Notes: generated by a model not told the origin, from the letters alone. Numbered from the stretch's first letter, positions 9,882-19,190 are shown. The stretch is DNA of 64,000 bases from Kaistia terrae (GCF_026344005.1 NZ_JAPKNH010000001.1:682001-746000); one strand, 5' to 3'. A program made the numbers and translations.

Positions 9882-10886
9882 ATGCGTCGCCTTCCGGTTG
9901 TAACGGCTGCGGTCCTTTTTGCGCTCGGCGCGCTGCCGGCATTCGCCGAGGCGCCAAGCTCGATCCTCAATGCTTCCTATGACGTTTCGCGCGAGCTGTT
10001 TGTCGCCGTCAACAAGGAGTATGCCGCGAAATACCTGAAGGACACCGGCAAGACGCTGGAGATCAAGCAGTCGCACGCCGGCTCATCGAAGCAGGCTCGC
10101 TCGATCCTCGAGGGCCTCGACGCCGATGTCGTGACCTTCAACCAGGCAACCGACGTGCAGGTTCTGGCCGACAAGGGCTTTGTCGCCGCCAACTGGTCGG
10201 AAAAATTCCCGCATGGCGCGTCGCCCTTCTACTCGCTGCCGGTCTTCCTGGTTCGCGCGGGCAATCCCAAGGGCATCAAGGACTGGAACGATCTGGTCCG
10301 CGATGACGTCAAGCTCGTCTTCCCGAACCCCAAGACCTCCGGCAACGCCCGTTACACCTATCTGGCCGCCACTGCCTACGCGAAGGAAGCGTTCGGCAAT
10401 GACGAGGCCAAGGTCAACGAGTTCGTCAAGAAGTTCCTGGCCAATGTCGCGGTGTTCGACACTGGCGGCCGCGCGGCGACGACGACCTTCGTCGAGCGCG
10501 AGATTGGCGACGTTCTGATCACCTTCGAGACCGAGACGACCGGCATCCGCAAGGAATTCGGCACTGACAAGTTCGACGCCGTCGTTCCCTCCGTCAGCCT
10601 GCTCGCCGATTTCCCGGTCGCAGTCGTCGACAAGGTGGCCGAAAAGCGCGGCTCCACGGAGATCGCGACCGATTATCTGAACTTCCTGTATTCGCCGGAA
10701 GGCCAGACCATTCTCGCCGAGAACGGCAACCGCGTTCGTGACGAGGCGGTGGCCAAGAAGTTTGCCGCGTCGTTCCAGCCTGTCCGTCTCGTGACCGTTG
10801 ACGAAGTCTTCGGCGGCTGGCCGGCCGTCAACAAGACCTATTTCGGTTCTGACGGCCTGCTCGATCAGCAGCTCGCCGGCCAGTGA
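9882..10886 (+). CDS. Sulfate ABC transporter periplasmic substrate-binding protein
   Basis: This periplasmic receptor delivers sulfate or thiosulfate to the CysTW permease. The 334-residue product has a signal peptide (MRRLPVVTAAVLFALGA, cut near AFA-EA). It then shows Sbp/CysP hallmarks: LNASYDVSRELF, QSHAGSSKQARSI, DVVTFNQATDV, NPKTSGNARYTYL and DVLITFETE. The ATG at 9882 with AAGGAA upstream is preferred over an open extension to 9726, because the signal peptide begins there. It overlaps cysT by four bases. I cannot tell Sbp from CysP by reading. Upstream, TTGAGA and TCTCGAA half-sites at 9778-9797 form an imperfect inverted repeat. Confidence 0.93.
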   Translation: MRRLPVVTAAVLFALGALPAFAEAPSSILNASYDVSRELFVAVNKEYAAKYLKDTGKTLEIKQSHAGSSKQARSILEGLDADVVTFNQATDVQVLADKGFVAANWSEKFPHGASPFYSLPVFLVRAGNPKGIKDWNDLVRDDVKLVFPNPKTSGNARYTYLAATAYAKEAFGNDEAKVNEFVKKFLANVAVFDTGGRAATTTFVEREIGDVLITFETETTGIRKEFGTDKFDAVVPSVSLLADFPVAVVDKVAEKRGSTEIATDYLNFLYSPEGQTILAENGNRVRDEAVAKKFAASFQPVRLVTVDEVFGGWPAVNKTYFGSDGLLDQQLAGQ

Positions 10887-11779
10887 GTTCCGTCGGTTTA
10901 GACGGGGGCGGCGTCGCGGCGCTGTCGCGCGGCCGTCCATCGCAGGCAAATGGAAGAAAGCAAAGCCGGGTAGTTCCCGGCTTTCGCCTTTCGCTGGGCA
11001 TTACGCTTTTCTACGCCGCATTGATCATCTGCCTGCCTCTGGCGACGCTGATTCTGGTCGGCGCGCGATTGGGGCCGGCCGATTACTGGGCCGTCGTCAG
11101 TTCTCCGCGCGCGCTTGCCAGCTATCGCGTCACGCTGGGCGCCGCCGCGCTCGCGACGGTTTTCAATACCTTCTATGGCTTCGCGCTCGCCTGGGTGTTG
11201 GTGCGCTATGAATTCCCCGGGCGTCGGATCCTCGACGCCATTGTCGATCTGCCCTTCGCGCTGCCGACGGCCGTTGCCGGCGTCGCGCTGACGGCGATCT
11301 TCGCCAAGAATGGTTGGTTCGGGGAACCGCTGGGCGCGCTCGGCATCACGGTCGCCTATACGCCGATCGGCATCGCGCTCGCCATGGCGTTCACCAGCCT
11401 GCCCTTCATCGTGCGCACCTTGCAGCCGGTGATGGAGGAACTGGACGGCGAGATCGAGGAAGCGGCGAAAACCCTCGGTGCCAACAAGGTCACCATCTTC
11501 TTCCGCGTCGTCCTGCCAATTCTCGTGCCGGCGCTGCTGGCAGGCGTTTCGCTCGCCTTCGCACGCTGCCTCGGCGAGTTCGGCGCCGTGATCTTCATCG
11601 CCGGTAATCAGCCCTACAACACCGAGATAACGGCCTTGCTCGCCTTCATCCGCATCGAGGAATACGACTATCCGGCCGCCGCCGCGATCGCCACCGTGAT
11701 GCTGGGCACTGCCTTCGTCCTGCTCATCACCACCAACGCGCTGCAGGCCTATGCGCGTCGCCACGAGATTGCCCCATGA
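10883..11779 (+). CDS. cysT: Sulfate ABC transporter permease CysT (CysU)
   Basis: One of two permeases of the sulfate/thiosulfate importer. The 298-residue protein has about six transmembrane helices after a hydrophilic N-terminus of around 35 residues. The coupling EAA loop reads EEAAKTLGANKVTIFFRVVLP, and FARCLGEFGAVIFIAGN is typical of CysT. The GTG start at 10883 overlaps the stop of the binding-protein gene, and the stop overlaps cysW, so all three genes form a coupled operon. Confidence 0.94.
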   Translation: MSSVGLDGGGVAALSRGRPSQANGRKQSRVVPGFRLSLGITLFYAALIICLPLATLILVGARLGPADYWAVVSSPRALASYRVTLGAAALATVFNTFYGFALAWVLVRYEFPGRRILDAIVDLPFALPTAVAGVALTAIFAKNGWFGEPLGALGITVAYTPIGIALAMAFTSLPFIVRTLQPVMEELDGEIEEAAKTLGANKVTIFFRVVLPILVPALLAGVSLAFARCLGEFGAVIFIAGNQPYNTEITALLAFIRIEEYDYPAAAAIATVMLGTAFVLLITTNALQAYARRHEIAP

Positions 11780-12612
11780 GCGGTGCCTCCAACCTCGATC
11801 GCGCGACATCTCGCCAAGGCTGGTCGCGCTTCGTCTTGATTGGGGGCGTGCTCCTGGTCACGGCTCTCGTCATCGGCGCGCCGGTCGTCGCGGTTTTCAG
11901 CCAAGCCTTGTCCAAGGGGCTTGGCTACGCGCTCGAATCGCTGGCGCATCCCGATACGCGCGCCGCGATCTGGCTCAGCGTCACCGTCGCGATCGTCGTC
12001 GTGCCGATCAACACGGTGTTCGGCATCGCGGCTGCCTGGGCAATCGCCAAGTTCCGCTTCCCAGGCCGCAAGCTGCTGCTGGCCATCGTCGAATTGCCGT
12101 TCTCGGTCTCGCCGATCGTCGCCGGTATTTCCTATCTGTTCGTCTATGGCGGGCAGGGGCTCTTCGGGCCGTGGCTGGAGGCGCATGATCTGAAAATCAT
12201 GTTCGCGCTGCCGGGCATCATTCTCGCCACGACATTCGTGACGGCGCCCTTCGTGGCGCGCGAGCTGATCCCGCTGATGCAGCTTCAGGGCAATGGCGAC
12301 GAGGAAGTCGCGGCGACTCTCGGCGCGCGGGGCTGGCAGACATTCTTCCGCGTGACGCTGCCCAACATCCGCTGGGGCCTGCTCTATGGCGTCGTGCTCT
12401 GCAATGCGCGGGTGCTTGGCGAATTCGGCGCGGTGTCGATCGTCTCAGGCAATATCCGCGGCGAAACCAACACGCTGCCGCTGCATGTCGAGCTGCTGTA
12501 CCACGATTATAACGCGGCCGGCGCCTTCGCGGCAGCTGCGGTGTTGACGCTCGTGGCGCTTGTTACCCTTTTGGTCAAGACGCTTATGGAACGGGTCATA
12601 CGCAGCGCCTGA
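11776..12612 (+). CDS. cysW: Sulfate ABC transporter permease CysW
   Basis: This is the second permease of the sulfate importer, partner of CysT. It has 278 residues and about six membrane helices. The EAA loop is EEVAATLGARGWQTFFRVTLP, and NARVLGEFGAVSIVSGNIRG followed by TNTLPLHVELLYHDYN is the CysW signature. The ATG overlaps the cysT stop. The operon ends here: a cysA-type ATPase would normally follow, but the next gene is a convergent regulator 25 bases away. The ATPase must be encoded elsewhere. Confidence 0.94.
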   Translation: MSGASNLDRATSRQGWSRFVLIGGVLLVTALVIGAPVVAVFSQALSKGLGYALESLAHPDTRAAIWLSVTVAIVVVPINTVFGIAAAWAIAKFRFPGRKLLLAIVELPFSVSPIVAGISYLFVYGGQGLFGPWLEAHDLKIMFALPGIILATTFVTAPFVARELIPLMQLQGNGDEEVAATLGARGWQTFFRVTLPNIRWGLLYGVVLCNARVLGEFGAVSIVSGNIRGETNTLPLHVELLYHDYNAAGAFAAAAVLTLVALVTLLVKTLMERVIRSA

Positions 12613-12637
12613 TGAGTGACAGAGGGCCGGTGCACCT

Positions 12638-13336
12638 TCAGCAAAGGCTGAGGCGCTCCAGTTCGATGTGGCGCTTCAGAACCACGTGTCGGGAACTCGG
12701 CAGGGCGATGGTGCCGGCGCATTCCAGTTGGGTCATCGTACGGGATACGGTCTCTATCGTGAGCCCGAGATAGTCGGCTATGTCCTGGCGCGACATCGCC
12801 AGGTCGATCTCGTCGTCACAGCCTTGCCGTTCCGCCATCTCGCTCAGGAACGAGCCGATCTTCTCCAGCGCCGTCTTGCGACCCAGCAGCAGCGAGTGCT
12901 GCTGGCTGGCATCAAGGTTGCGCGCTGTGATGTCCCAGAGTGCGCGGGCGACCTCCGGTTCGCGTCCGGCAGCGGCGAAGGCGGCGCTGCGACTGATCAT
13001 GTGGACCGTGACATCCGTGATCGCTTCGGCGGCGAAGCAATGGGTATCGCGCGCCTCCATGCCGAAATAGTCGCCCTTCATCAGGAAAGCGCCGATCTGA
13101 CGGCGGCCGTTGCTGAGCAGCTTGCAGGTGCGCGCGGTGCCGCTGACGATCTGGTAGATGTACTCGGCCGGTTCTTCTTCCGCGAAGATCTCGGCGCCGC
13201 GCTCGTAGCGAACGGTGACGCCCATCAGGCCCAACACATTCGACGTCGCAAAGCGGGAGCCGGAGTGGATGACAGAGGCCGCGCGGTCCTTCATTTCCGA
13301 AACGATGTTTCGGGTCGTTGCAACCGACGTCAGCAT
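12638..13336 (-). CDS. Crp/Fnr-family transcription regulator, FixK-like
   Basis: This regulator has an N-terminal cyclic-nucleotide-binding-type beta roll (about residues 25-130) and a C-terminal helix-turn-helix (SRQDIADYLGLTIETVSRTM) of the FixK/Fnr type. The N-terminal Cys cluster that binds the Fe-S centre of Fnr is absent, so it is more like FixK, whose level is set by FixLJ. The ATG at 13336 has GAGGATGAC directly upstream and is preferred; an ATG at 13357 in frame would add seven residues with a weak ribosome site. It is divergent from fixL, with a perfect palindrome between them, which supports control by FixJ. Confidence 0.88.
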   Translation of the reverse strand: MLTSVATTRNIVSEMKDRAASVIHSGSRFATSNVLGLMGVTVRYERGAEIFAEEEPAEYIYQIVSGTARTCKLLSNGRRQIGAFLMKGDYFGMEARDTHCFAAEAITDVTVHMISRSAAFAAAGREPEVARALWDITARNLDASQQHSLLLGRKTALEKIGSFLSEMAERQGCDDEIDLAMSRQDIADYLGLTIETVSRTMTQLECAGTIALPSSRHVVLKRHIELERLSLC

Positions 13337-13411
13337 GTCGTCATCCTCGAATTTCATATGCGTTGACGCAGGATTAGGATGACGACTGGCGCTATGAAAT
13401 TCAGATCATGT

Positions 13412-13433
13412 ACCTAAGGGGTATCCCTTAGGT
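13412..13433. promoter_or_regulatory. Perfect inverted repeat between fixK-like gene and fixL
   Basis: The arms ACCTAAGGG (13412-13420) and CCCTTAGGT (13425-13433) are exact complements around a GTAT spacer. The site is in the divergent promoter region of the FixK-like regulator and fixLJ. It could bind the FixJ response regulator or the FixK-like protein itself; the sequence alone does not decide this. No classical TTGAT-N4-ATCAA FixK box was seen nearby. Confidence 0.6.
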
Positions 13434-13532
13434 CCTTGGGGCCGCGCGTGGGCTATTGTTATTGACGATGCGAACAGAGGTGGCCGGGATCGGCGCAGCC
13501 GCTGCGCGATGCTGGAGGTTGGCGGTTTGGCC

Positions 13533-15020
13533 ATGAAGCTGTTTTCCTGGCCTGTTACCGGGCGGCGCTGGCTCGTGCTGTCGACGCTCGCGGTAGCACT
13601 GCTGATTGCGCTTGCCTCGTGGCTGTCGTTGCAGCCGATCTTCCGCGCCCAGACGACCTTCCTCCTCTATATCCCGGCCGTCATCGTTGCCGCCGGCATC
13701 GGAGGTCTTTGGCCAGGGCTGGTCGCGACCGTGATCAGCCTGTCGCTCGGCATGCTGATCTTCGCGGGCTCCAGCGGGCTGGACCAGGCGCATGTCTGGA
13801 ATGGCGCTGCCTTCGCCGTCATCGGCGGCAGTCTGGTGGCGCTTGGCGAATGGCTGCGGCGGGTGCGCCGGCAACTCGCAACCGTAGCTGTCGACCTTCG
13901 TTACCGGGAGGCTCATCTTCGCTCGATCCTCGATACCATTCCGGATGCGATGATCGTCATCGACGAGGCGGGGTTGGTGCAATCGTTCAGCGCCGCGGCA
14001 CAGCGCATGTTCGGCTACACGGCGGATGAGATCGTCGGGAACAACGTCAAAAGGCTGATGCCATCGTCCTATCGCGAGCATCATGACGGCTATCTGGATC
14101 GCTACCGCAAGACGGGCGAGCGAAGGATCATCGGCATCGGCCGCATCGTCGTCGGCGAGCGCAAGGACGGTTCCACCTTTCCGATGGAGCTGGCCATAGG
14201 TGAGATGATCTCCGGTGAGCAGCGCTTTTTCACCGGCTTTATCCGCGATCTCTCCGAGCGGCAGCAGACGGAAGCCCGTCTGCAGGAATTGCAGGCGGAG
14301 TTGGTCCACATATCCCGCGTAACGGCAATGGGCGAGATCGCCTCGACCTTGGCGCATGAATTGAACCAGCCGCTTTCCGCCGTCGCCAATTATCTGCGCG
14401 GCTCGCGGCGCTTGCTCGAAAGCGGTACGGCCGAGAACATCCCCAAGGTGAGGGCGGCTCTCGCGAGCGCCGCCGACCAGGCGCTGCGGGCGGGCGAGAT
14501 CATCCGCCGGCTGCGCGATTTTCTGGCGCGCGGCGAGACGGAGAAGCGGGTCGAAAGCCTGGCGAGGCTGATCGAGGAGGCGAGCGCGCTGGCGCTTGTC
14601 GGCGCCAAGGAAAAGGGTATCCGCATCGGCTTCAAGCTCGATCCGGAGATCGACCTGCTGTTTGGCGACAGGGTTCAGATCCAGCAGGTCCTCGTCAATT
14701 TGATGCGCAACGCCATCGACGCTATGGAGGAGGGCGGCGGTCGGGACCTGGTCATCTCCAGCGCGCTGGAGCCTGACGACATGATCAAGGTACAGGTTTC
14801 CGATCGCGGTACGGGCATCACCCCGGAGATCATGGCTCGGCTTTTCCAGCCCTTCGTGACGACGAAACAGACCGGCATGGGCGTGGGGCTGTCCATCTGC
14901 CGGACCATCGTCGAGGCGCATGGCGGACGAATCTGGGCAGAGAACAACCCGGGCGGCGGCACCGTCTTCAACTTTACGGTGCCTGCGGTCCGCAATGAGG
15001 AGACAGAGCGTGTCAGTTGA
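13533..15020 (+). CDS. fixL: Oxygen-sensing histidine kinase FixL
   Basis: This membrane-bound haem kinase phosphorylates FixJ when oxygen is low. About four helices occupy the first 105 residues. A PAS domain (about 115-225) follows, then the dimerisation/phosphorylation helix with LAHELNQPL (His near residue 275) and an ATPase domain with [10 protein letters not shown] and [19 protein letters not shown]. In the PAS domain, [11 protein letters not shown] and IIGIGR align with the Bradyrhizobium FixL haem region. The proximal His200 (His about 184 here) and Arg220 are kept, while the His214 position is Arg. An ATG at 13509 is also possible; I prefer 13533 because GGAGG lies 14 bases upstream. 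The stop overlaps the fixJ start region. Confidence 0.93.
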   Translation: MKLFSWPVTGRRWLVLSTLAVALLIALASWLSLQPIFRAQTTFLLYIPAVIVAAGIGGLWPGLVATVISLSLGMLIFAGSSGLDQAHVWNGAAFAVIGGSLVALGEWLRRVRRQLATVAVDLRYREAHLRSILDTIPDAMIVIDEAGLVQSFSAAAQRMFGYTADEIVGNNVKRLMPSSYREHHDGYLDRYRKTGERRIIGIGRIVVGERKDGSTFPMELAIGEMISGEQRFFTGFIRDLSERQQTEARLQELQAELVHISRVTAMGEIASTLAHELNQPLSAVANYLRGSRRLLESGTAENIPKVRAALASAADQALRAGEIIRRLRDFLARGETEKRVESLARLIEEASALALVGAKEKGIRIGFKLDPEIDLLFGDRVQIQQVLVNLMRNAIDAMEEGGGRDLVISSALEPDDMIKVQVSDRGTGITPEIMARLFQPFVTTKQTGMGVGLSICRTIVEAHGGRIWAENNPGGGTVFNFTVPAVRNEETERVS

Positions 15021-15645
15021 GACCATCGTTCACGTCATCGATGACGATGATGCAGCGCGGGATTCCCTGGCCTTTCTGTTCGAGAGTGCTGATATCGCCG
15101 TCCGGACTTATGCTTCGGCGACTGAATTCCTGGCGGTTGCGCCGGGTCTGTCGGGTGGATGCATCGTCACCGATGTGCGGATGCCGGATATCAACGGCAT
15201 CGAGTTGCTGAAGCGGTTGAAGGCGCAGGGAATAGCCCTGCCGGTCATCGTCATCACCGGCCATGCCGATATCGCTCTGGCCGTCGAAGCGATGAAGAGT
15301 GGCGCCGTCGACTTCATGGAGAAGCCGTTCGACGACGAGGCGATGCTGCGCGCGGTACGGTCGGCTCTCCTGCGTCATGGCCGGACGCGCGAAGAAGGGC
15401 AGGAGCGGGCGGCAATCCGGCAGCGGCTTGCCATTCTTTCCAATCGCGAACAGCAGGTTCTCGAAGGGCTTGTGGCTGGGCACGCCAACAAGCGGATCGC
15501 GCATGATCTGGATATCAGCCCGCGTACCGTCGAGATCTATCGCGCGCATGTCATGACCAAGATGGCGGCGTCGAGCCTGTCCGAACTGGTGCGCATGGCG
15601 CTGATCACCGACGCCACAGGCAAGGTCGCTGCCTCCGAAGGATGA
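15010..15645 (+). CDS. fixJ: Response regulator FixJ (receiver plus LuxR-type HTH)
   Basis: FixJ is phosphorylated by FixL and activates microaerobic genes such as fixK. The 211-residue protein has a receiver domain with acidic pocket [13 protein letters not shown], phosphoacceptor Asp in [14 protein letters not shown] (near residue 54) and Lys in [10 protein letters not shown]-terminal LuxR-type helix-turn-helix follows ([20 protein letters not shown], then [16 protein letters not shown]). The GTG at 15010 is preceded by GAGGAGA; an in-frame ATG at 14995 lacks a ribosome site. The gene overlaps the end of fixL, so the pair is coupled. Confidence 0.94.
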   Translation: MSVETIVHVIDDDDAARDSLAFLFESADIAVRTYASATEFLAVAPGLSGGCIVTDVRMPDINGIELLKRLKAQGIALPVIVITGHADIALAVEAMKSGAVDFMEKPFDDEAMLRAVRSALLRHGRTREEGQERAAIRQRLAILSNREQQVLEGLVAGHANKRIAHDLDISPRTVEIYRAHVMTKMAASSLSELVRMALITDATGKVAASEG

Positions 15646-15722
15646 GGCGCGACTTGCGATGGATCAATGCGGATAGGGCGCGACCGGGCATTCTCCGTAT
15701 TTTCCACGCGAACGTTTTACCG

Positions 15723-16151
15723 ATGGCAGTCCCGACAGCGCACGACCCTCAGCAGCATGGACTGGTCTTCATCGTCGACAGCGATGGCGCCGTCCGGCGC
15801 TCGCTCCGTTTCGCACTCGGCATCGATGGCTTTTCGGTCGAAACATTCGGCGATGCCGAGACGTTCCTGCGAATGGCCGACCCGCGATCTGGCGCCTGCA
15901 TCGTCGTCGACTACAATCTGAAGGGGATGAACGGGGTCGAGCTGATCGAGACGCTGCGCAAGCTCGAATGCCCGATACCCGCGATTCTCACGGTCACCAA
16001 CCCTTCGCCGGCGCTTGTCCGTCGGGTTGCCGCCGCGGGGGTCGCCCTGGTCGAAAAGCCGCTGCTCGGCTCTGCTCTCCTCGACAGCATTCGTGAGGCA
16101 TTTGCCGGCCGATCCTCGCTTCCCGATGGGCGTGGCCCTTTGGAGGGCTGA
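15723..16151 (+). CDS. Stand-alone receiver-domain protein of the fixLJ operon
   Basis: A 142-residue CheY-like protein with no output domain. It has VFIVDSDGAVRRSL (acidic pocket reduced to Asp-Ser-Asp), phosphoacceptor Asp in VVDYNLKGMNGVELI, a Thr in LTVTNPSP, and Lys in VEKPLLG. The frame is open from an ATG at 15642 that overlaps the fixJ stop, which would add 27 unconserved residues; I prefer the ATG at 15723, where receiver homology begins, though its ribosome site is weak. Its place directly after fixLJ suggests it competes for or drains FixL phosphate, but this is inference. Confidence 0.82.
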   Translation: MAVPTAHDPQQHGLVFIVDSDGAVRRSLRFALGIDGFSVETFGDAETFLRMADPRSGACIVVDYNLKGMNGVELIETLRKLECPIPAILTVTNPSPALVRRVAAAGVALVEKPLLGSALLDSIREAFAGRSSLPDGRGPLEG

Positions 16152-16295
16152 AACGCCAGTCCGTCGTGACGTCCGCAGGCGGCAGTGTCACGATGCCGGG
16201 CTACGGCTCGCGTATGGATTGCGCAGTCGAATCAGGCTTCGCGTGATACGACGCTATGCATCGATATCGCGACCATGACCCAGCTAGGTTTTGCA

Positions 16296-17360
16296 ATGAA
16301 CGAACCGTCCCGCACGACTGAACGCAGCCCGGTTCCGGCGCTGCTCGGGATCTGCACCGTGACCCTGATCCTGGCCGCGATGTACTGGGCGCAGACCGTG
16401 TTTGCGCCGATCTGCTTCGCGCTTCTGATCATCGCCATGGTCTGGCCGCTTCAGCGCGCTCTGCAGACGCGCGTGCCGCAGCTGGTGGCACTGCTGGTCT
16501 GCCTTGCCGGCACCATCGTCGTGATGACGATCTTCACCGTGCTGCTCGGCTGGAGCTTGAACCGCGTCGGCCTCTACGTGCTCAGCGATACGGCGCGTTT
16601 CCAGTCAATGTACAACGACCTCGCGGCTTGGCTGGAAGGGCATGGCGTCGCCGTTTCCGGCCTCTGGGAACAGCATTTCAACGTCAGCTGGATCCTGCGC
16701 ATCGTCCAGCAGGTCACCGGCCGCCTCAACAGCACCCTCACTTTTTCGCTGGTCGTGCTGATCTATGTCATGCTCGGCCTGCTCGAAGTCGGCGATGTCG
16801 GCCGCAAGCTGCGCCGTTTCAAGGCTGGCAGCATCGGCCAGGCTTTCCTCATCGGCAGCGGCGAAACCGGCGCCAAGCTGCGCCGCTACATGCTGGTGCG
16901 CACGCTGATGAGCATCATGACCGGCGTGCTCGTCTGGGGCCTGACCTACAGCGCTGGCCTCAGCCTCTCGGCCGAGTGGGGCGTGATCGCCTTTGCGCTC
17001 AACTACATCCCGGTGATCGGACCGCTCTTCGCCACCGTGCTGCCGACGCTGTTCGCCATCGCGCAGTTCGAGACCTGGCAGGCGGCCGTCCTGATCTTCG
17101 TCCTGCTGAACCTGATCCAGTTCCTCGTCGGCAGCTATCTCGAGCCGCGCATCGCCGGCAAGTCGCTGTCGATCTCGCCGGTCATGGTGCTGTTCGCGGT
17201 GTTCTTCGGCACGTTCCTGTGGGGCATTGCGGGCGCGTTCATCGGCGTGCCGATCGTCATCGCCATCGTGACGATCTGCGCCCACCACGAATCGAGCCGC
17301 TGGATCGCCGATATTCTCGGCGCCGGCCAAGCCGATCCGGCCGACGCGAACCGGGGTTAA
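16296..17360 (+). CDS. AI-2E family transporter
   Basis: This 354-residue polytopic membrane protein belongs to the AI-2E (UPF0118/PerM) family, whose members export small molecules; the substrate is unknown here. Helices are seen near residues 14-55, 65-90 and 145-165, with a C-terminal cluster. The family motif LNYIPVIGPLFATVLPTLF and the C-terminal FGTFLWGIAGAFIGVPIVI are clear. The ATG at 16296 is chosen; an ATG at 16275 (MTQLGFA) in frame is also possible. It converges with the phosphoesterase gene 26 bases downstream. Confidence 0.88.
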   Translation: MNEPSRTTERSPVPALLGICTVTLILAAMYWAQTVFAPICFALLIIAMVWPLQRALQTRVPQLVALLVCLAGTIVVMTIFTVLLGWSLNRVGLYVLSDTARFQSMYNDLAAWLEGHGVAVSGLWEQHFNVSWILRIVQQVTGRLNSTLTFSLVVLIYVMLGLLEVGDVGRKLRRFKAGSIGQAFLIGSGETGAKLRRYMLVRTLMSIMTGVLVWGLTYSAGLSLSAEWGVIAFALNYIPVIGPLFATVLPTLFAIAQFETWQAAVLIFVLLNLIQFLVGSYLEPRIAGKSLSISPVMVLFAVFFGTFLWGIAGAFIGVPIVIAIVTICAHHESSRWIADILGAGQADPADANRG

Positions 17361-17386
17361 CGCGCAGCCGGATTGGTAACGGTTCG

Positions 17387-19165
17387 TTAGCCCTGCGTCA
17401 GCGGCTGGACAATCGCGGGATGCGGCGCCGGAACGACGATCCGTTCCGGCCGCGCCAGCGCCAGTCCCTTGCCGTCGACATGCAGCGTGTGAATGTAGAA
17501 ATAGCTGTCGTCGGCATTGGTCCCCTCCATCACCGGCGAGGGGGCGGAGATGATGGGCAGGCCGCCGCTCTCGCCGATCCAGTCGACATGACGATGGCCG
17601 TGCAGGACGACGGCGCGCCCGGCAAAACGCGTCAGCCGACGCACGAACCAGCTGCCATTGATCAGCGCCGTCCCGATCCGCTCCGATAGCGCATGCGCCG
17701 GTTGCGGATATTCGACGACATGATGATGCAGCGCGACGATCCAGGACGCTTCCGGATAGTCCGCCTTTACCGCATCCATCGCCCGCGCCTGCTCCAGCGA
17801 CACCATGCCGAGCGCGTTGGTGAAGGAGAAATGCGTTTCGGCGTTCGAGTTCAGCACGATGATGCCGAGCCCGTCCGGGCGTGACGGCGGCTGGATCATC
17901 GGGAACGATGCTGTCCAGATATCCGAAATCGGTCGCCAGGCTCGGCGCGAGGCACGGTCGGCGAAGGCCTCGATCGAGGCTCGCTGCCGGTTCATCGCCT
18001 CGCCAAGCGTCTCGCCAAGGCGACGCTGGTCGCGGTCGACCAGCCGGTAGCGGTCGCCCTGCAGCACCTCCATCGCCGAGAGCGTGCGCAGCTGGCGCAA
18101 TCGCTTGTTCGGGCTGGTCGGCAGATCCATGCGGGCAGGGTTGTTACGATCGACGACGTTGACGTCGTGATTGCCCGGAAGAACCGTGATGTGCGCCAGC
18201 AGCTCCGTGAACGGCTCCAGCGCGTCAAAAAACTCGGCCCATTCGGTCGAGATCCCGGCATCGGTCATGTCGCCGGTGATCAGGATGGCGTCGAGCGGCT
18301 TTTTCGCATGAAGCTCGCGCAGTTTCTCCAGCGTTGCCTTGAATTTCTCGTTGCCGCGCGGGCCGACACGGCCGCTCTCGATGCGAAAGCCATAGCGCTC
18401 GCCGACGCAATGGATGTCGGAGAGATGGGCTACCCGCCAGTGTGGCGCATCCACAGGGGCGGGCCGAAAGCCGGTGAAGCTGCGCGGCTGCGCCATGGTG
18501 GCGTCGGCGATGCCCCAGATGAGGGCGGCGATGGCCAGATAGGCGCATAGCAGCAGCGTGCCGTTGGCGAGCGCGATGATGACGACGCGGCGCGGCGCGC
18601 TCAGATCGGCGAGGGTGCCGGTCCAGTGGGTGGCGGGCCAGACGAGACCGGCGATGCCGAGCGCCAGAATGCAGACGGTGAGCCCGGCGACCGCCGCCGT
18701 CATGGCGCGCGCCTTGGCAATCATCGCCGGCGGGGCATCGATGCGGCGAAGCAGGCGGTGCTCGATCAAATGGCGCAGCGTCTCGCGGCAAAGCGCATAG
18801 GCCGGCTGCACCGCGATCGAGTTCAGCGACCAGAAGCTGCTCTCGATCATCCGGAACAGCGGGCGGCCGCCGAACCAGGCGACCAGGCCGAGGATCGCCA
18901 GCAGGAGGACAGGCGCCAGGCCGGTATAGATCTCCGCCGCCTGGCGGGAGACCGTGCCGATCCAGATCGACAGGAAAAAGGGGATCAGCCCGAGCGCGAG
19001 CCCAGGCAGGCCCATCAGCAGGGTCCAGGCAAGGATCAGCTTCAGCGGGCTGATCTCGGCCAGGAGCGATCCGGCAATCGAAAACAGCGAACGCTGCTTT
19101 GTGCTGGATGCGTCATCTTCAATGTCGCCCTTGCGGGGATCGACGATCGGTTTCATCGGCGGCAC
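17387..19165 (-). CDS. Membrane-anchored calcineurin-like metallophosphoesterase
   Basis: The 592-residue protein has about four predicted helices in its first 220 residues, then a metallophosphoesterase domain. The domain carries the complete dimetal motif set in order: HLSDIHC (DxH, near residue 250), ITGDMTDAG, LPGNHDV, ALHHHVV and LHGHRHVD. All metal and catalytic residues look intact. The substrate is not evident; relatives act on cyclic nucleotides, phosphoproteins or UDP-diacylglucosamine, but LpxI is encoded elsewhere in the window, so a lipid A role is not needed. The first codon is GTG at 19165 with ATG at 19156 three codons later; neither has a good ribosome site. Confidence 0.85.
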   Translation of the reverse strand: MPPMKPIVDPRKGDIEDDASSTKQRSLFSIAGSLLAEISPLKLILAWTLLMGLPGLALGLIPFFLSIWIGTVSRQAAEIYTGLAPVLLLAILGLVAWFGGRPLFRMIESSFWSLNSIAVQPAYALCRETLRHLIEHRLLRRIDAPPAMIAKARAMTAAVAGLTVCILALGIAGLVWPATHWTGTLADLSAPRRVVIIALANGTLLLCAYLAIAALIWGIADATMAQPRSFTGFRPAPVDAPHWRVAHLSDIHCVGERYGFRIESGRVGPRGNEKFKATLEKLRELHAKKPLDAILITGDMTDAGISTEWAEFFDALEPFTELLAHITVLPGNHDVNVVDRNNPARMDLPTSPNKRLRQLRTLSAMEVLQGDRYRLVDRDQRRLGETLGEAMNRQRASIEAFADRASRRAWRPISDIWTASFPMIQPPSRPDGLGIIVLNSNAETHFSFTNALGMVSLEQARAMDAVKADYPEASWIVALHHHVVEYPQPAHALSERIGTALINGSWFVRRLTRFAGRAVVLHGHRHVDWIGESGGLPIISAPSPVMEGTNADDSYFYIHTLHVDGKGLALARPERIVVPAPHPAIVQPLTQG

Positions 19166-19190
19166 AGGAGCAAGGGCGACATCTGGTTCC

